A stretch of DNA of 64,000 nucleotides, taken from NCBI RefSeq assembly GCF_011405515.1, contig NZ_AP022671.1, positions 3,782,001-3,846,000 of the forward strand, written 5' to 3'. Shown here one piece after another: positions 44,575 to 53,803 of this stretch; positions within the stretch are counted from its first letter, which is position 1; each line of letters opens with the position of its first letter. The notes under the pieces were generated by a model. That model worked only from the letters and a program-made list of their open reading frames with translations. It was not told where the DNA came from and did not search any database. This DNA comes from Nitrospira sp. KM1. GTDB taxonomy: Bacteria; Nitrospirota; Nitrospiria; Nitrospirales; Nitrospiraceae. The position numbers and the translations under genes are program-made.

Positions 44575-46131
44575 ATGAAAGACAGCGTCGCACAGTCGAT
44601 GGATTGGCTGCATACGTGGAGCGGGTTGCTCTTCGGCTGGCTGTTGTTCGCCATCTTCCTGACCGGCACGCTGGCCGTGTTCGACAAAGAGATCACCCAT
44701 TGGATGCAGCCGGAGATCCATCCCGTCACCGCATCTCATCCGAATCTCGACGCCGCGGCCCGGCATCTGAGCCGTCTCGCTCCGAAGGCCGAGCTCTGGT
44801 GGATCAATTTACCAGGCGAGCGGTCCCCCGTAGCGGACATCTATTGGCGGCAGGCCGGCGTCACGTCTCACCGCGTCATGGATCCGCGCTCGGACGAGCT
44901 GATTGTGTCGCGCGAGACGCGCGGCGGCGACTTCTTCTTTCGGTTCCATTACCAACTGCTGCTGGAGCGGCCCGGCATCTGGATCGTGGGGGCTGCGGCC
45001 ATGGCCATGCTCGCGGCCTTGGTGACGGGGTTGATCATCCATCGGCGGATCTTCAAGGACTTTTTTACATTCCGGCCTCGATCGTCGGCGCATCGGGCAT
45101 GGCTGGACGTCCACAACGTCACGAGCATCCTCGTGCTCCCGTTTCATTTAATGATTACCTTCACCGGGCTCGTCATTTTCTGGTCGGTGTACATGCCGGC
45201 CGGATTGCAAGCCATGTATGGAGGAAATCGCGAGGCGTTTCAGGCAGAGACGGATTCCCGCGTCATCCGGAAACCGGCCCATGAGGCAGCTCCTCTGGTT
45301 TCTCTCACCGAGTTCGAGCAGGAGGGGAGATCGTTTTGGCAGGGCGGGCAAACGCGGAGAGTCGTCGTGTCGAATCCCGGGGATCGTCATGCGATCGTGG
45401 ATGTCTATCGTCAGCTCGACGATCGATTGGCCTTGGTAAGCGATCGTGTGAGTTTCGACGGGACCACCGGCGAACGGCTGAATGTCAGAACGACCTATGC
45501 TCCGGCCTTCCTGACCCAGTCCGTACTGTCCGGACTGCATTTCGTGCAGTTCGGAGGGCCTCCCATGCGGTGGCTGTATTTCCTCATGGGGCTGGCGGCC
45601 AGCGCCATGATTGCGACCGGGCTGGTGCTCTGGGTCATCAAGCGGCTGGAGCGTCATGCCGGCCGTGCACAGGCAGTGGGCTATCGTCTGGTTGAAGTCC
45701 TGAATGTGACGGCCGTGGCAGGGTTGCTGGTCGCGACCGCCGCATTCTTCTGGGCGAACCGTCTCATACCGGTCGAAGTCGACCGTCGCGAGTTGTGGGA
45801 ACTGCGCGGGTTCTTCCTGGTATGGGTCCTGTGCTGCGTGCACAGCTTCGCGCGAGCCGGCTCCATGTCCGCCTGGAAAGAACAATTGTACACGGGAGCG
45901 TTCCTGTTGGGTTTCCTGCCGGTCCTCAATGCGCTGACGGCCGGGAGTCATCTGCTGGCGAGCGTGCCGAACGGACAATGGGTGGTGGCGGGTTTCGATC
46001 TTACGGCCGTGGCCGCAGGCGCAATGCTGGGCTGGACGGCTTGGCGTCTGGGGCACCCGGTGAAGGAGAAATCCCTGGACCGCCTCGCGCCGGTTGCGCT
46101 GCCGGAGGGACAACAGGCTGAGCAGATTTGA
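44575..46131 (+). CDS. PepSY-associated TM protein, long form (cassette 2)
   Basis: 518 residues, six to eight TM segments. TM1 with SGLLFGWLLFAIFLTGTLAVFDKE; then PepSY-type periplasmic loop; TM2 near 145-165 (IWIVGAAAMAMLAALVTGLIIHR); TM3 near 185-205 (TSILVLPFHLMITFTGLVIFW); later segments WLYFLMGLAASAMIATGLVLWVIK, VLNVTAVAGLLVATAAFFWANR and a C-terminal pair. Resembles iron-regulated PiuB/PepSY_TM proteins found next to siderophore receptors and is longer than the cassette 1 and 3 forms. It may reduce or process imported metal chelates in the inner membrane. Confidence 0.87.
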   Translation: MKDSVAQSMDWLHTWSGLLFGWLLFAIFLTGTLAVFDKEITHWMQPEIHPVTASHPNLDAAARHLSRLAPKAELWWINLPGERSPVADIYWRQAGVTSHRVMDPRSDELIVSRETRGGDFFFRFHYQLLLERPGIWIVGAAAMAMLAALVTGLIIHRRIFKDFFTFRPRSSAHRAWLDVHNVTSILVLPFHLMITFTGLVIFWSVYMPAGLQAMYGGNREAFQAETDSRVIRKPAHEAAPLVSLTEFEQEGRSFWQGGQTRRVVVSNPGDRHAIVDVYRQLDDRLALVSDRVSFDGTTGERLNVRTTYAPAFLTQSVLSGLHFVQFGGPPMRWLYFLMGLAASAMIATGLVLWVIKRLERHAGRAQAVGYRLVEVLNVTAVAGLLVATAAFFWANRLIPVEVDRRELWELRGFFLVWVLCCVHSFARAGSMSAWKEQLYTGAFLLGFLPVLNALTAGSHLLASVPNGQWVVAGFDLTAVAAGAMLGWTAWRLGHPVKEKSLDRLAPVALPEGQQAEQI

Positions 46132-46191
46132 GCAGCTTGTGAACACAGGCGGTCTTGCAGTGTGCGAAAAGACGAAAGGAAGGATGATGCA

Positions 46192-46380
46192 ATGAGTGCA
46201 ACTCTCTCAACACGCGAAATCTGGGGCATGCCAATTATCCTTGGCGTCGTCAGTGCGGTGGGACTGATATCGGCTTTGCTGGGCGATGGAATCTGGGACG
46301 CGTTATCCTGGGTGGCCCTGGCTGCACCTCTCATCGTCATCGGATGGCATCTCTCGCGTCCGACTCCCCGAAAAATATAG
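46192..46380 (+). CDS. Small membrane protein next to PepSY protein
   Basis: 62 residues from ATG 46192, with GGAAGGA upstream. Two hydrophobic segments (MPIILGVVSAVGLISALLGDG and LSWVALAAPLIVIGWHL). Small two-helix proteins with this GDG.WD.LSW pattern are common beside PepSY_TM proteins in TonB loci. The function is unknown; probably a partner of the PepSY protein. Confidence 0.65.
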   Translation: MSATLSTREIWGMPIILGVVSAVGLISALLGDGIWDALSWVALAAPLIVIGWHLSRPTPRKI

Positions 46381-46390
46381 AAGATCGCAT

Positions 46391-46420
46391 ATGGCCCCAG
46401 GCGTGAGTGCCTGGGGCCAT
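46391..46420. terminator. Strong bidirectional terminator hairpin
   Basis: ATGGCCCCAGGC at 46391-46402 pairs perfectly with GCCTGGGGCCAT at 46409-46420 around GTGAGT: a 12-bp stem. T-rich sequence (CGATTCTTCTT) follows on the + strand and ATATGCGATCTTC on the minus strand. It lies between convergent genes and probably serves both. Confidence 0.75.
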
Positions 46421-46455
46421 CGATTCTTCTTGCGCGATCCGTCTAAACCAGCAGT

Positions 46456-47433
46456 TCATGTGGTCGCGGTTCTCGTGACTCCCGGCCGTACGTCCGTGGT
46501 GTAGGAAGCCCCATGTGTTTCGACTGTCCCGTCCTCGGAGGTTCCCACGATTCCGCCGGCGGCTGACAGCCCAAGCGTCACCAAGGCCAATGCGAACAGC
46601 CAAATGGCGATCGTACCGACACGATTGATCGCCTTGGTTCCGACCTCGGCGGACTGCTGTTTTATTTCTTCGGCTTTTTGTTTGATCGGCCCGGCGATGC
46701 CGATGGTCATTTGTACGAGCTGACGCGCCTGCGGCTCCGTCATACCGAACTTATTAACCATGATATTGACAGCCGCGTTGCGGTCCAATGCCGCTAATTT
46801 CTGTTGGAGTTCGCTGAGAGCGGCGTCCGTGATCTGTTGCGGCGATTGACCGCTCTGAGCTTCGGCTCGTACCTTGTCCGCATCCTTCCGAACTTCACTG
46901 GGTTGAAGCTCCTTCTTGCCCGTGGCCTGCATGACGGATTCGACCTGTTTCTTGAGTTCGTCGGTCGAAATGGCTATGCCGGATGTTTGGGAAATGGCGG
47001 CGGATGTCGCTTCACTCACACCGCGTGACATGGCCTGCACGGTTGTGCCGAGTGCACTGAACAGTCCGCCTGCCAGGTATGACATCGCGGTCGTGGTCAG
47101 CCAGGCGAATATGAGCCAATTCACTCCCCAGACGACGATGCCATGATAGAGCCCGTCGGTTCTGACGTAACTGCCTGATCCCCGTGCCGTGACGTAGCCG
47201 CCGACGAAAGCTGAGATCAGCATGGAGATGCCGGTCCACACTCCGGTCCCCATTGGGATGCCATCGGTCGCCTGGGGGTCGCGCAGATCAATCGACCATG
47301 CGCCGATCGCCAGACCCAAGAGAGTAAGCATCATTTGCGTAGCCAGCCCGACGGACCATCCGGCAAACACGGCGCCCCATTTGATGCGTGTAGAACCTAC
47401 CGACCACTGTTGTATTGTCCGTTCCACTTCCAT
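46456..47433 (-). CDS. PhnA-like membrane protein of unknown function
   Basis: 325 residues on the minus strand; GGAGG lies about 8 bases before ATG 47433. TM segments near residues 17-45 (IKWGAVFAGWSVGLATQMMLTLLGLAIGAW), 62-80, 98-118 (YHGIVVWGVNWLIFAWLTTTAMSYLAGG) and 275-298 (AIWLFALALVTLGLSAAGG). A long helical, charged region lies between (ELKKQVESVMQATGKKELQPSEVRKDADKV). The arrangement matches annotated PhnA-like alphaproteobacterial proteins; no function is established. The sigma gene of cassette 3 lies divergently, 304 bases away. Confidence 0.6.
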   Translation of the reverse strand: MEVERTIQQWSVGSTRIKWGAVFAGWSVGLATQMMLTLLGLAIGAWSIDLRDPQATDGIPMGTGVWTGISMLISAFVGGYVTARGSGSYVRTDGLYHGIVVWGVNWLIFAWLTTTAMSYLAGGLFSALGTTVQAMSRGVSEATSAAISQTSGIAISTDELKKQVESVMQATGKKELQPSEVRKDADKVRAEAQSGQSPQQITDAALSELQQKLAALDRNAAVNIMVNKFGMTEPQARQLVQMTIGIAGPIKQKAEEIKQQSAEVGTKAINRVGTIAIWLFALALVTLGLSAAGGIVGTSEDGTVETHGASYTTDVRPGVTRTATT

Positions 47434-47737
47434 TGTGAGTTCCTCCGTCGATGCGTGAAAAGTATTGGGAAGAAGGTGTTCGAATGCCGATCAAAGGGGA
47501 GCAACGCAAGTATCGGACCTCAGAGAACCTTGGAAGTTCTGCAGTCTTTTGACGACTTACCGCTCGAGATAACCGGCGCACCTATCGAGGGGGTCCGGAA
47601 TATCTGTCTCGTAAGACAAGCTGTCTCAGGCCCGGTTTTATCCATTTTCCGGAAAAGAAACATGTTCATCGACTTCTCTGCCGTGGTAGGTTTCCGTTTT
47701 CGACGGCGTACATTCTGCATAACGGCCGCACTTCATC
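47434..47737 (+). other. Intergenic region between divergent genes
   Basis: About 304 bases between the minus-strand membrane protein gene and the cassette 3 sigma gene. It contains the sigma-upstream motif at 47645-47672. No gene seen in it. Confidence 0.5.
47645..47672 (+). promoter_or_regulatory. Motif upstream of sigma gene, cassette 3
   Basis: TTTTCCGGAAAA (47645-47656), an exact 12-bp palindrome also present before cassette 2, continues as GGAAAAGAAACATGTTCATC. It lies about 66 bases before the sigma start. Confidence 0.4.
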
Positions 47738-48247
47738 ATGGCTGCTCAGGACTACGAACAATTGTTTCATTCCGCCGGGGACGATTTGAGGCGGTTTCTC
47801 TCGCGCCGCATCACCTGTCCGCATGCCGTGTCCGACATGATGCAGGAGGCGTTTCTAAAACTCATGGGCGCTCAACCGGCTACGGACATTAAGGACCCGC
47901 GCGCGTATCTCTTTAGAATCGCTGCCAATTTGGCCATCAATCATGGAACAAGACGACGTGATGTGGCACCGCCGTCCGCGGTGAGCAACTCGACTGAGGC
48001 TCTGCCGGAGGTGTCGGATGAACGCACGCCGGAACGGGTCGTGGAGGGTAATCGCCAGCTTCGACGAGTCATGGACGCGATTGAATCTCTGCCCGAACGC
48101 TGTAAGGAAGTGTTTATTCTCTATCGATTTCATAGCATGAGCCAAACGGAGATCGCCGAGCAGCTTGGGATTTCCGTCAGCATGGTGGAAAAGCATGTGA
48201 TTCGGGCCATGCGGTATTGTCGCGACGCCAGGGATCAGGCAGACTGA
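47738..48247 (+). CDS. ECF sigma factor, FecI-like (cassette 3)
   Basis: 169 residues. Region 2: LFHSAGDDLRRFLSRRITCPHAVSDMMQEAFLKLMGAQPA, PRAYLFRIAANLAINHGTRRRD. Region 4: LPERCKEVFILYRFHSMSQTEIAEQLGISVSMVEKHVIRAM. It is the closest in pattern to the cassette 1 and 4 sigma factors (MVEKHVIRAMRYC). The fecR start lies 10 bases after its stop. Confidence 0.9.
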   Translation: MAAQDYEQLFHSAGDDLRRFLSRRITCPHAVSDMMQEAFLKLMGAQPATDIKDPRAYLFRIAANLAINHGTRRRDVAPPSAVSNSTEALPEVSDERTPERVVEGNRQLRRVMDAIESLPERCKEVFILYRFHSMSQTEIAEQLGISVSMVEKHVIRAMRYCRDARDQAD

Positions 48248-48257
48248 GGGAGATCGC

Positions 48258-49292
48258 GTGGATTGTGTCGAAGGGGTAAGGGGCTTTTTTATGAATCCGC
48301 CTGAAAAGGGCCGTACCGGATCGACGAGTTCGCCGGACGTGTACGATGAGGCCGTGCGTTGGCTCATGGCGTTGAAGCGCCCTTCCGAATCTTTGCATGA
48401 TCGGCATGCATTCGAACGATGGCTCGCTGCGGACCCCGAACATGCACGCGCCTATGCCCGTTGCCGTGCCGATTGGGAAGGAATGGAACCGCTGGCCGTG
48501 GTCTATGGTCCTCAGGCCGACGGGGAGCGTACGGCAACGGGTTCATTCAGCCGTTCAACCGGTTGGAAGTGGATGACGGCCATGGCGGCCATGCTGGCCG
48601 CATTAGTCACCATCGGATGGTTCACCGCGTCATGGTTCCTGCCCACCTTCGAGGTGACGGCGCAAACACAGGCGGCGGAACGAAAGACAATGCAGTTAGC
48701 GGACGGGTCGAACATCGAACTCAACGGGCGTTCGCACGTGCGCGTGAAGTATTTCCGCGGCCGGCGCGTGGCTCATCTCGAGCAAGGGGAAGCGATATTC
48801 GATGTGACCCCCGATTCGTCCCGCCCGTTCACCGTGGAAGCAGGCATCGGCAGGGTTCGCGTGATCGGGACGTCGTTTCAGGTGACCCGTGAAGCGGATC
48901 ATCTGGCCGTGGCGGTATTGAGAGGTCGCGTCCAGGTCGATCGCGTGGGCACGCCGAAGACAACCGTCGTGCTTTCAGCCGGTCAGGGTACCGACGTGAC
49001 AGCAGCCGGCATTGATGAGGTCAAGGAGGTGACGGCTGCAGCGGTGGGATCTTGGACTCGAAAAGTCCTGGTGTTTGACCATGCTCCGCTTCGGGATGTT
49101 GTTTCGGCCATTCAGCGCCAGTATGCAGGCACCATCCAATTAGATGCTGAGGCCGCCGAAATTCCGCTGACGGCGGTTGTGCAGTTTGCCGATATCGATA
49201 CGACTCTCACGGCCCTCTCCTCAAGCCTTCCCGTCCAAGTCGACCATCCTGCGCCGGCGCGTTGGTATATCCGACGGAACGGCAAATCATAG
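48258..49292 (+). CDS. FecR-family sigma regulator (cassette 3)
   Basis: 344 residues from GTG 48258 (GGGAG upstream). DUF4880 part (AVRWLMALKRPSESLHDRHAFERWLAADPEH), TM near 105-127 (WMTAMAAMLAALVTIGWFTAS), FecR domain with ERKTMQLADGSNIELNGRS, QGEAIFDVTPDSSRPFTVEAG and VIGTSFQVTRE, then the C-terminal segment (PLTAVVQFADIDTTLTALSSSLPV). No unusual features. Confidence 0.9.
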   Translation: MDCVEGVRGFFMNPPEKGRTGSTSSPDVYDEAVRWLMALKRPSESLHDRHAFERWLAADPEHARAYARCRADWEGMEPLAVVYGPQADGERTATGSFSRSTGWKWMTAMAAMLAALVTIGWFTASWFLPTFEVTAQTQAAERKTMQLADGSNIELNGRSHVRVKYFRGRRVAHLEQGEAIFDVTPDSSRPFTVEAGIGRVRVIGTSFQVTREADHLAVAVLRGRVQVDRVGTPKTTVVLSAGQGTDVTAAGIDEVKEVTAAAVGSWTRKVLVFDHAPLRDVVSAIQRQYAGTIQLDAEAAEIPLTAVVQFADIDTTLTALSSSLPVQVDHPAPARWYIRRNGKS

Positions 49293-49400
49293 CTCCTCAT
49301 TCCTGGCAGCCCCCGTACACACGAACGTTTCGCGCATCCTGTGATCTCCTCCTGTTTCTGATGCGTCCACATTAATTTTTACTGCTTCTCGCTGAAACAA

Positions 49401-49428
49401 GGTCAGGGTTTCTCGGATTGCTGTGTCG
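49401..49428 (+). promoter_or_regulatory. Candidate ECF promoter before type A receptor (cassette 3)
   Basis: GGTCAGGGTTTC at 49401-49412 and GTCG at 49425-49428, 24 bases between starts, as in the other cassettes. The receptor start at GTG 49473 lies 44 bases downstream. Confidence 0.55.
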
Positions 49429-49472
49429 TATGGGATATGGCCATCAAGATGTCTTTGAAGGAGGGAGGTCCC

Positions 49473-51884
49473 GTGCTACAGCAGTGCGTTGGGTTTATCA
49501 AACGTGTCAGGGCGCCTTGGCTGATCATGACAGGCATTGCATTGGTCCCCGCGCTGTGGAGTACGGGTGCCGGCGCGCAAGAACATGCTTTCAGCATTGG
49601 CCCTCAACCGCTGAACAAGGCATTGATCGAATATGCCACGCAGGCGGGAGTGTCGGTGAATGCCGATCCCGAAATCCTGGAAGGCAGGCAGACGATGGGG
49701 GTGACCGGCCAGTTCAGTAACGAGGCCGCGCTCCAACAGCTGCTGCAGGGAACAGGATTGCAGTTGCAGCAGGCTGGCGCGAATACCTTTACGATCCTGC
49801 CGGCAGCGGTCGTGCCCATGAAAACCCCGCACGGGAGTGCCGAAAAACCTGTCAAAGTCCCCGAGATCCTCGTCAAAGAGGTTCGAGCCCGTGATGAGAG
49901 CAACAGCTATGTCGCGGAAGAGGCGAGTACGGCGACGAGGACGGATACGCCTCTTATCCAGGTTCCCCAGTCCATCGAAGTCGTGACGCGGAAGGTGATG
50001 GACGATCAGCGCGCGATCAGGGTGGAACAGGCATTGCGCAACGTGAGCGGCGTCAACATCGGTTATACCGCGCAAGGACGCGCGGCGAACGACACGATGT
50101 TTTGCCGTGGATTTCCCTGCGCCTTCTTCAAGGACAACATGCGCAATGACGACTTCGTGCAGGCGTTCGCGTTTCGCGACGTCGCGAACATCCAGCGGCT
50201 CGAAGTGCTCAAAGGGCCGGCGTCGGTCCTGTACGGCAGGAGCGAGCCGGGCGGCATCATCAATATCATGACGAAGCAGCCGCAGGCGGATCGGTATGCT
50301 TCGATCGAGCAGATCGTCGGCAGCTATAACTACTATCGCACGATGCTGGACGCCACGGGTCCGCTCGACGAAGGGAAGAAGTTTCTCTACCGCATCAACG
50401 GCGCCTATGAAAATACCGAGAGCTTTCGAGACCTCGTGCACGGGCAGCGCTACTTCGTTTCGCCAGTCTTTCTCTGGAAGGCGGGCAATAATACGTCGGT
50501 GACGATAGAAGGCGAGTACATCCGAGACCGCATGTCTTCCGATGCCGGGTTGCCGGCGATCGGCCGGAGCGTGGCCCCATTGCCGAGGAGCCGCTTTCTT
50601 GGAGAACCGTTTGATACTTCAGGAGTAGAGGAGGGACGTGTCAGCCTGCGTGTGAACCACCGGTTCAGCGATGCCTGGCGCATCGAGAGCCAGATCCGGA
50701 TAGATGAAAGTACGATCAGCGGCCATTTCACGAACCCGATCGCAGTCCAGGCCAACAATACGACCCTCACCCGTAACGTGCTTGATCAACTCGCGGATAC
50801 GTCCAGTTACTATTGGCGCAACGACGTCATCGGCAAGGTGGCAACCGGCTCCATCAAGCATGAAATTCTGACCGGCGTGGAACTGGGCAGGCAGAGCTCC
50901 TCGCTGGATCGAGCGCAGGCGCCGTTTGGCTCGATCAATATCTATAATCCGATCTACAACCAATTTCTGGTGCCCCCGCTGAATCTGACGAGATTTGCCC
51001 GGTCCTTCGCGAATGCCGTCGGCGGCTACGTGCAGGACCAGATCGCGCTCACGGATAATCTGTTTGTGCTCGCGGGCGCGCGAGGAGATTACTTCTACCA
51101 ACACAGCACGGTCGCCGGAGGGGATACGAAAGCCGAAAACTGGGGCTTTAGCCCCCGTATCGGTGTCACGTATCAGCCGCTTCCAGCCGTAGCGTTTTAT
51201 GCGAACGTCACGCGCTCGTTTCAGCCGACGTTCGGCCCGTTTGCCGCGGTGTCCAACTTGTACTTGCCGACGACCGGCACGCAGTACGAGGCGGGCATGA
51301 AAACCGATATTGTGCCCGGACGTTTAACCTCCACGATTGCGGTGTACCGCATCGACAAAAAGAACGTGCTGGCGGTCGATCCCACCAATTTCTTACTGCA
51401 GATTCAGACCGGCGGCCAACGCAGTCAAGGTGTGGAGCTCGACTTGGCGGCCCAACTCACCGATGCGTGGAAAGTCATTGCCACGTACGCATATACGGAT
51501 GCGCGTGTCACCGCCGACACGACCATTCAAGTGGGGAACCGGTTACCGCTGATTTCCCGCAACACAGCCAGCTTCTGGACGACGTACGATTTCCTCGAGG
51601 GACCGCTCAAAGGATTCGGAACTGGAGCCGGCGTATTCATCGCGGGAGAACGAGCCGGCGATATCAACAACAGTTTCGAGTTGCCGGGATATGTGCGGAC
51701 CGACGCGGCCTTGTATTATCGCAAGAACGAGATCTTCGACCGCACGAATCTGGTGGCTCAACTGAACTTCCAGAACCTCCTCAATCAGGACTATTACTAC
51801 GGAGGGTTTCAAACCCGAGGGTCGGCTGGTTTCCCGGGAGCTCCGCTCAGCGTGTTAGGATCGATCAAATTTGAATTTTTTTAG
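49473..51884 (+). CDS. TonB-dependent siderophore-type receptor with STN domain (type A, cassette 3)
   Basis: About 803 residues from GTG 49473, which is preceded by GGAGGGAGG; frames from ATG 49437 are longer but lack a site. Signal peptide to TGAGAQEHAF; STN (FSIGPQPLNKALIEYATQAGVSV); KPVKVPEILVKEV TonB-box-like linker; plug (QVPQSIEVVTRKVMDDQRAIR, RLEVLKGPASVLYGRSEPGGIINI) with the Cys211/Cys216 pair in CRGFPC; barrel ending LGSIKFEFF. It shares with the receptor at 35598 the stretches QPQADRYASI, VGSYNYYRTM and YYWRNDVIGK. Confidence 0.92.
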   Translation: MLQQCVGFIKRVRAPWLIMTGIALVPALWSTGAGAQEHAFSIGPQPLNKALIEYATQAGVSVNADPEILEGRQTMGVTGQFSNEAALQQLLQGTGLQLQQAGANTFTILPAAVVPMKTPHGSAEKPVKVPEILVKEVRARDESNSYVAEEASTATRTDTPLIQVPQSIEVVTRKVMDDQRAIRVEQALRNVSGVNIGYTAQGRAANDTMFCRGFPCAFFKDNMRNDDFVQAFAFRDVANIQRLEVLKGPASVLYGRSEPGGIINIMTKQPQADRYASIEQIVGSYNYYRTMLDATGPLDEGKKFLYRINGAYENTESFRDLVHGQRYFVSPVFLWKAGNNTSVTIEGEYIRDRMSSDAGLPAIGRSVAPLPRSRFLGEPFDTSGVEEGRVSLRVNHRFSDAWRIESQIRIDESTISGHFTNPIAVQANNTTLTRNVLDQLADTSSYYWRNDVIGKVATGSIKHEILTGVELGRQSSSLDRAQAPFGSINIYNPIYNQFLVPPLNLTRFARSFANAVGGYVQDQIALTDNLFVLAGARGDYFYQHSTVAGGDTKAENWGFSPRIGVTYQPLPAVAFYANVTRSFQPTFGPFAAVSNLYLPTTGTQYEAGMKTDIVPGRLTSTIAVYRIDKKNVLAVDPTNFLLQIQTGGQRSQGVELDLAAQLTDAWKVIATYAYTDARVTADTTIQVGNRLPLISRNTASFWTTYDFLEGPLKGFGTGAGVFIAGERAGDINNSFELPGYVRTDAALYYRKNEIFDRTNLVAQLNFQNLLNQDYYYGGFQTRGSAGFPGAPLSVLGSIKFEFF

Positions 51885-51898
51885 ACCGGAAGTTCTCC

Positions 51899-53044
51899 AT
51901 GCTCACCGTCTCTGCACTGAAGCGATGGTATTTCATTCATAAATGGACCAGTCTGATTTGTACCGTCTTTCTTCTGCTCCTCTGCTTGACCGGATTACCG
52001 ATTGTCTTTCGTGATGAACTGTCGGTTTGGTCGGGAGAAGCCGTCGAGCCGCCCGAGCATGTGACGGCGAGCGTGCCAATGAGTCTGGACACGATGCTTG
52101 CGGATGCGCGAGCGAGACGTCCGGGCGAGCAGGTGAATGTCCTGTCGCTCGACGACGAACAACCGGCTTGGTTCGTGTCGATGGGGGCGAGCCCTGCCAC
52201 GCCGCGAGGCACGGCGTTATTCATGTACGATTCACGCACGGGCGAGTTCTTGCACGACCGTCCTCTCGAGGATGGCATAATCAACTTCATCCTGAAATTG
52301 CATGTCGAGATGCTGGCCGGCTTGCCGGGCACGCTCTTCCTGGGGCTCATGGGGATCGTATTTCTGTTGTCGGTCGTCTCCGGCATCGTGGTGTATGGGC
52401 CGTTCATGCGAAAGCTGCCGTTTGGAGCAATCAGAAGGGATGGGAGCAGTCGATTGACGTGGCTCGACCTGCATAACCTATTGGGGATCGTGACGGTCTC
52501 GTGGGTCATGGTCGTGGGAGCCACGGGCGTCATCAATGCGTTGGAGGTTCCGTTGCTCAGTTATTGGCAGCGGACCGAATTGCGCGATATGGTTCTATCG
52601 TGGAAAAACAAGCCTGCTTCAGGTGTCACGAAGCCGGTGGATGACATCGTCGCGACGGCACAGTCCGCCGCCCCTGATATGATCGTCCGGTTCGTAGCAT
52701 TTCCAGGCAGCCGCTTCTCGACGCCGCACCATTTCATGGTATTCATGCGCGGCCAGACTCCATTGACGGCGAGACTGCTCACGCCGCTGCTCATCGACGC
52801 CGAGACGGCCCGGGTCAGCGATGCCCGCTCCCTTCCCTGGTATCTCACGATGTTGCGCGTGTCCCAACCATTGCACTTTGGGGATTACGGAGGACTGCCG
52901 TTGAAGATCGTCTGGGCGGTCCTCGATCTGATTACGATTCTCGTACTGTTCAGCGGACTGTTTCTTTGGTGGAAGAAACGCCAGTCCGCAGACGATCTGG
53001 CGCTCGCAGAAGCCTTTCGGCAACTGTCGCTTCAGGAGCGTTAG
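51899..53044 (+). CDS. PepSY-associated TM protein (cassette 3)
   Basis: 381 residues, closely paralogous to the gene at 38035: the same order HKWTSLICTVFLLLLCLTGLPIVFRDE, LKLHVEMLAGLPGTLFLGLMGIVFLLSVVSGIVVYGPF, LTWLDLHNLLGIVTVSWVMVVGATGVIN and a last TM with LFLWWKKR. It starts 15 bases after the receptor stop and is followed within 4 bases by the intact methyltransferase. Same proposed role as the paralogue. Confidence 0.88.
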   Translation: MLTVSALKRWYFIHKWTSLICTVFLLLLCLTGLPIVFRDELSVWSGEAVEPPEHVTASVPMSLDTMLADARARRPGEQVNVLSLDDEQPAWFVSMGASPATPRGTALFMYDSRTGEFLHDRPLEDGIINFILKLHVEMLAGLPGTLFLGLMGIVFLLSVVSGIVVYGPFMRKLPFGAIRRDGSSRLTWLDLHNLLGIVTVSWVMVVGATGVINALEVPLLSYWQRTELRDMVLSWKNKPASGVTKPVDDIVATAQSAAPDMIVRFVAFPGSRFSTPHHFMVFMRGQTPLTARLLTPLLIDAETARVSDARSLPWYLTMLRVSQPLHFGDYGGLPLKIVWAVLDLITILVLFSGLFLWWKKRQSADDLALAEAFRQLSLQER

Positions 53045-53047
53045 CCG

Positions 53048-53743
53048 ATGCCCGAGGTCATTCCCAACCCGCTCCATGATGGACGGGCCGAAGCGGTCCT
53101 CGCGAAATTGCAGGCGCAGGGCGACCGTGAGTTCAAATATCTCGCGGCGCATGGGCTGGCCGGTATGATTCGTCGGTGGATGACCCGGCGCAAGCCCGAC
53201 ATCCATTGGGATTTTCTCCGTGACAAACTGATTCCGCTGCATCCGGACAAATGCCGGCTGGCCTATGTCCTGTGCCGTTCGTTGAATGCTCAACGAGTCG
53301 TAGAATTCGGGACATCATTCGGCGTATCGACGATTTATCTGGCGGCTGCGGTACGCGACAATGCGCAGTCTGGCAGGCGGGGGATCGTCATTGGAACGGA
53401 AATCGAGCCGACGAAGGTGGCAGCGGCCCGCGGCAATCTTGCCGAAGCCGGATTAGCGGATTTCGTCGATATCAGAGAGGGCGACGCGCTTGAGACATTG
53501 AAGGATATCGGTGGCCCGGGCGATTTTCTCCTCATGGATAGCTGGACGAGATATGCCAGGGGCATCATCGAGATCGTCGCTCCCCAACTGCGGCCCGGTG
53601 CCATTGTGATGGCCGATAATGTCGGGCAGTTGCCCGGAGCCTACCGTGCGTATACCGATTACATCCGCAATCCCTCCAATGGGTTCCGCTCGATGCTCTG
53701 GCCTTATAAGGGAGGGGTCGAACTCTCGGTCAAGGTGGACTAG
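53048..53743 (+). CDS. Class I SAM-dependent methyltransferase
   Basis: 231 residues. The Rossmann-type SAM motif is VVEFGTSFGVSTIYLAAAV near residues 83-101, followed by the acidic end of strand 2 in GTEIEPTKVAAARGNLAEAGL, then VDIREGDALETL, DFLLMDSW and VMADNVGQLPGAYRAY. This is the order of O-methyltransferase-like enzymes acting on small molecules. The gene follows a PepSY gene by 4 bases and ends the type A cassette; the matching gene of the first cassette is a deletion remnant. A role in modifying an imported or secreted chelator is an inference. Confidence 0.87.
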   Translation: MPEVIPNPLHDGRAEAVLAKLQAQGDREFKYLAAHGLAGMIRRWMTRRKPDIHWDFLRDKLIPLHPDKCRLAYVLCRSLNAQRVVEFGTSFGVSTIYLAAAVRDNAQSGRRGIVIGTEIEPTKVAAARGNLAEAGLADFVDIREGDALETLKDIGGPGDFLLMDSWTRYARGIIEIVAPQLRPGAIVMADNVGQLPGAYRAYTDYIRNPSNGFRSMLWPYKGGVELSVKVD

Positions 53744-53803
53744 TCGAAGCTTGGAGTGGCGGCTATTGGTGAAGTGAGAAGAATCGCATCCCGTTAACCT
53801 GAA

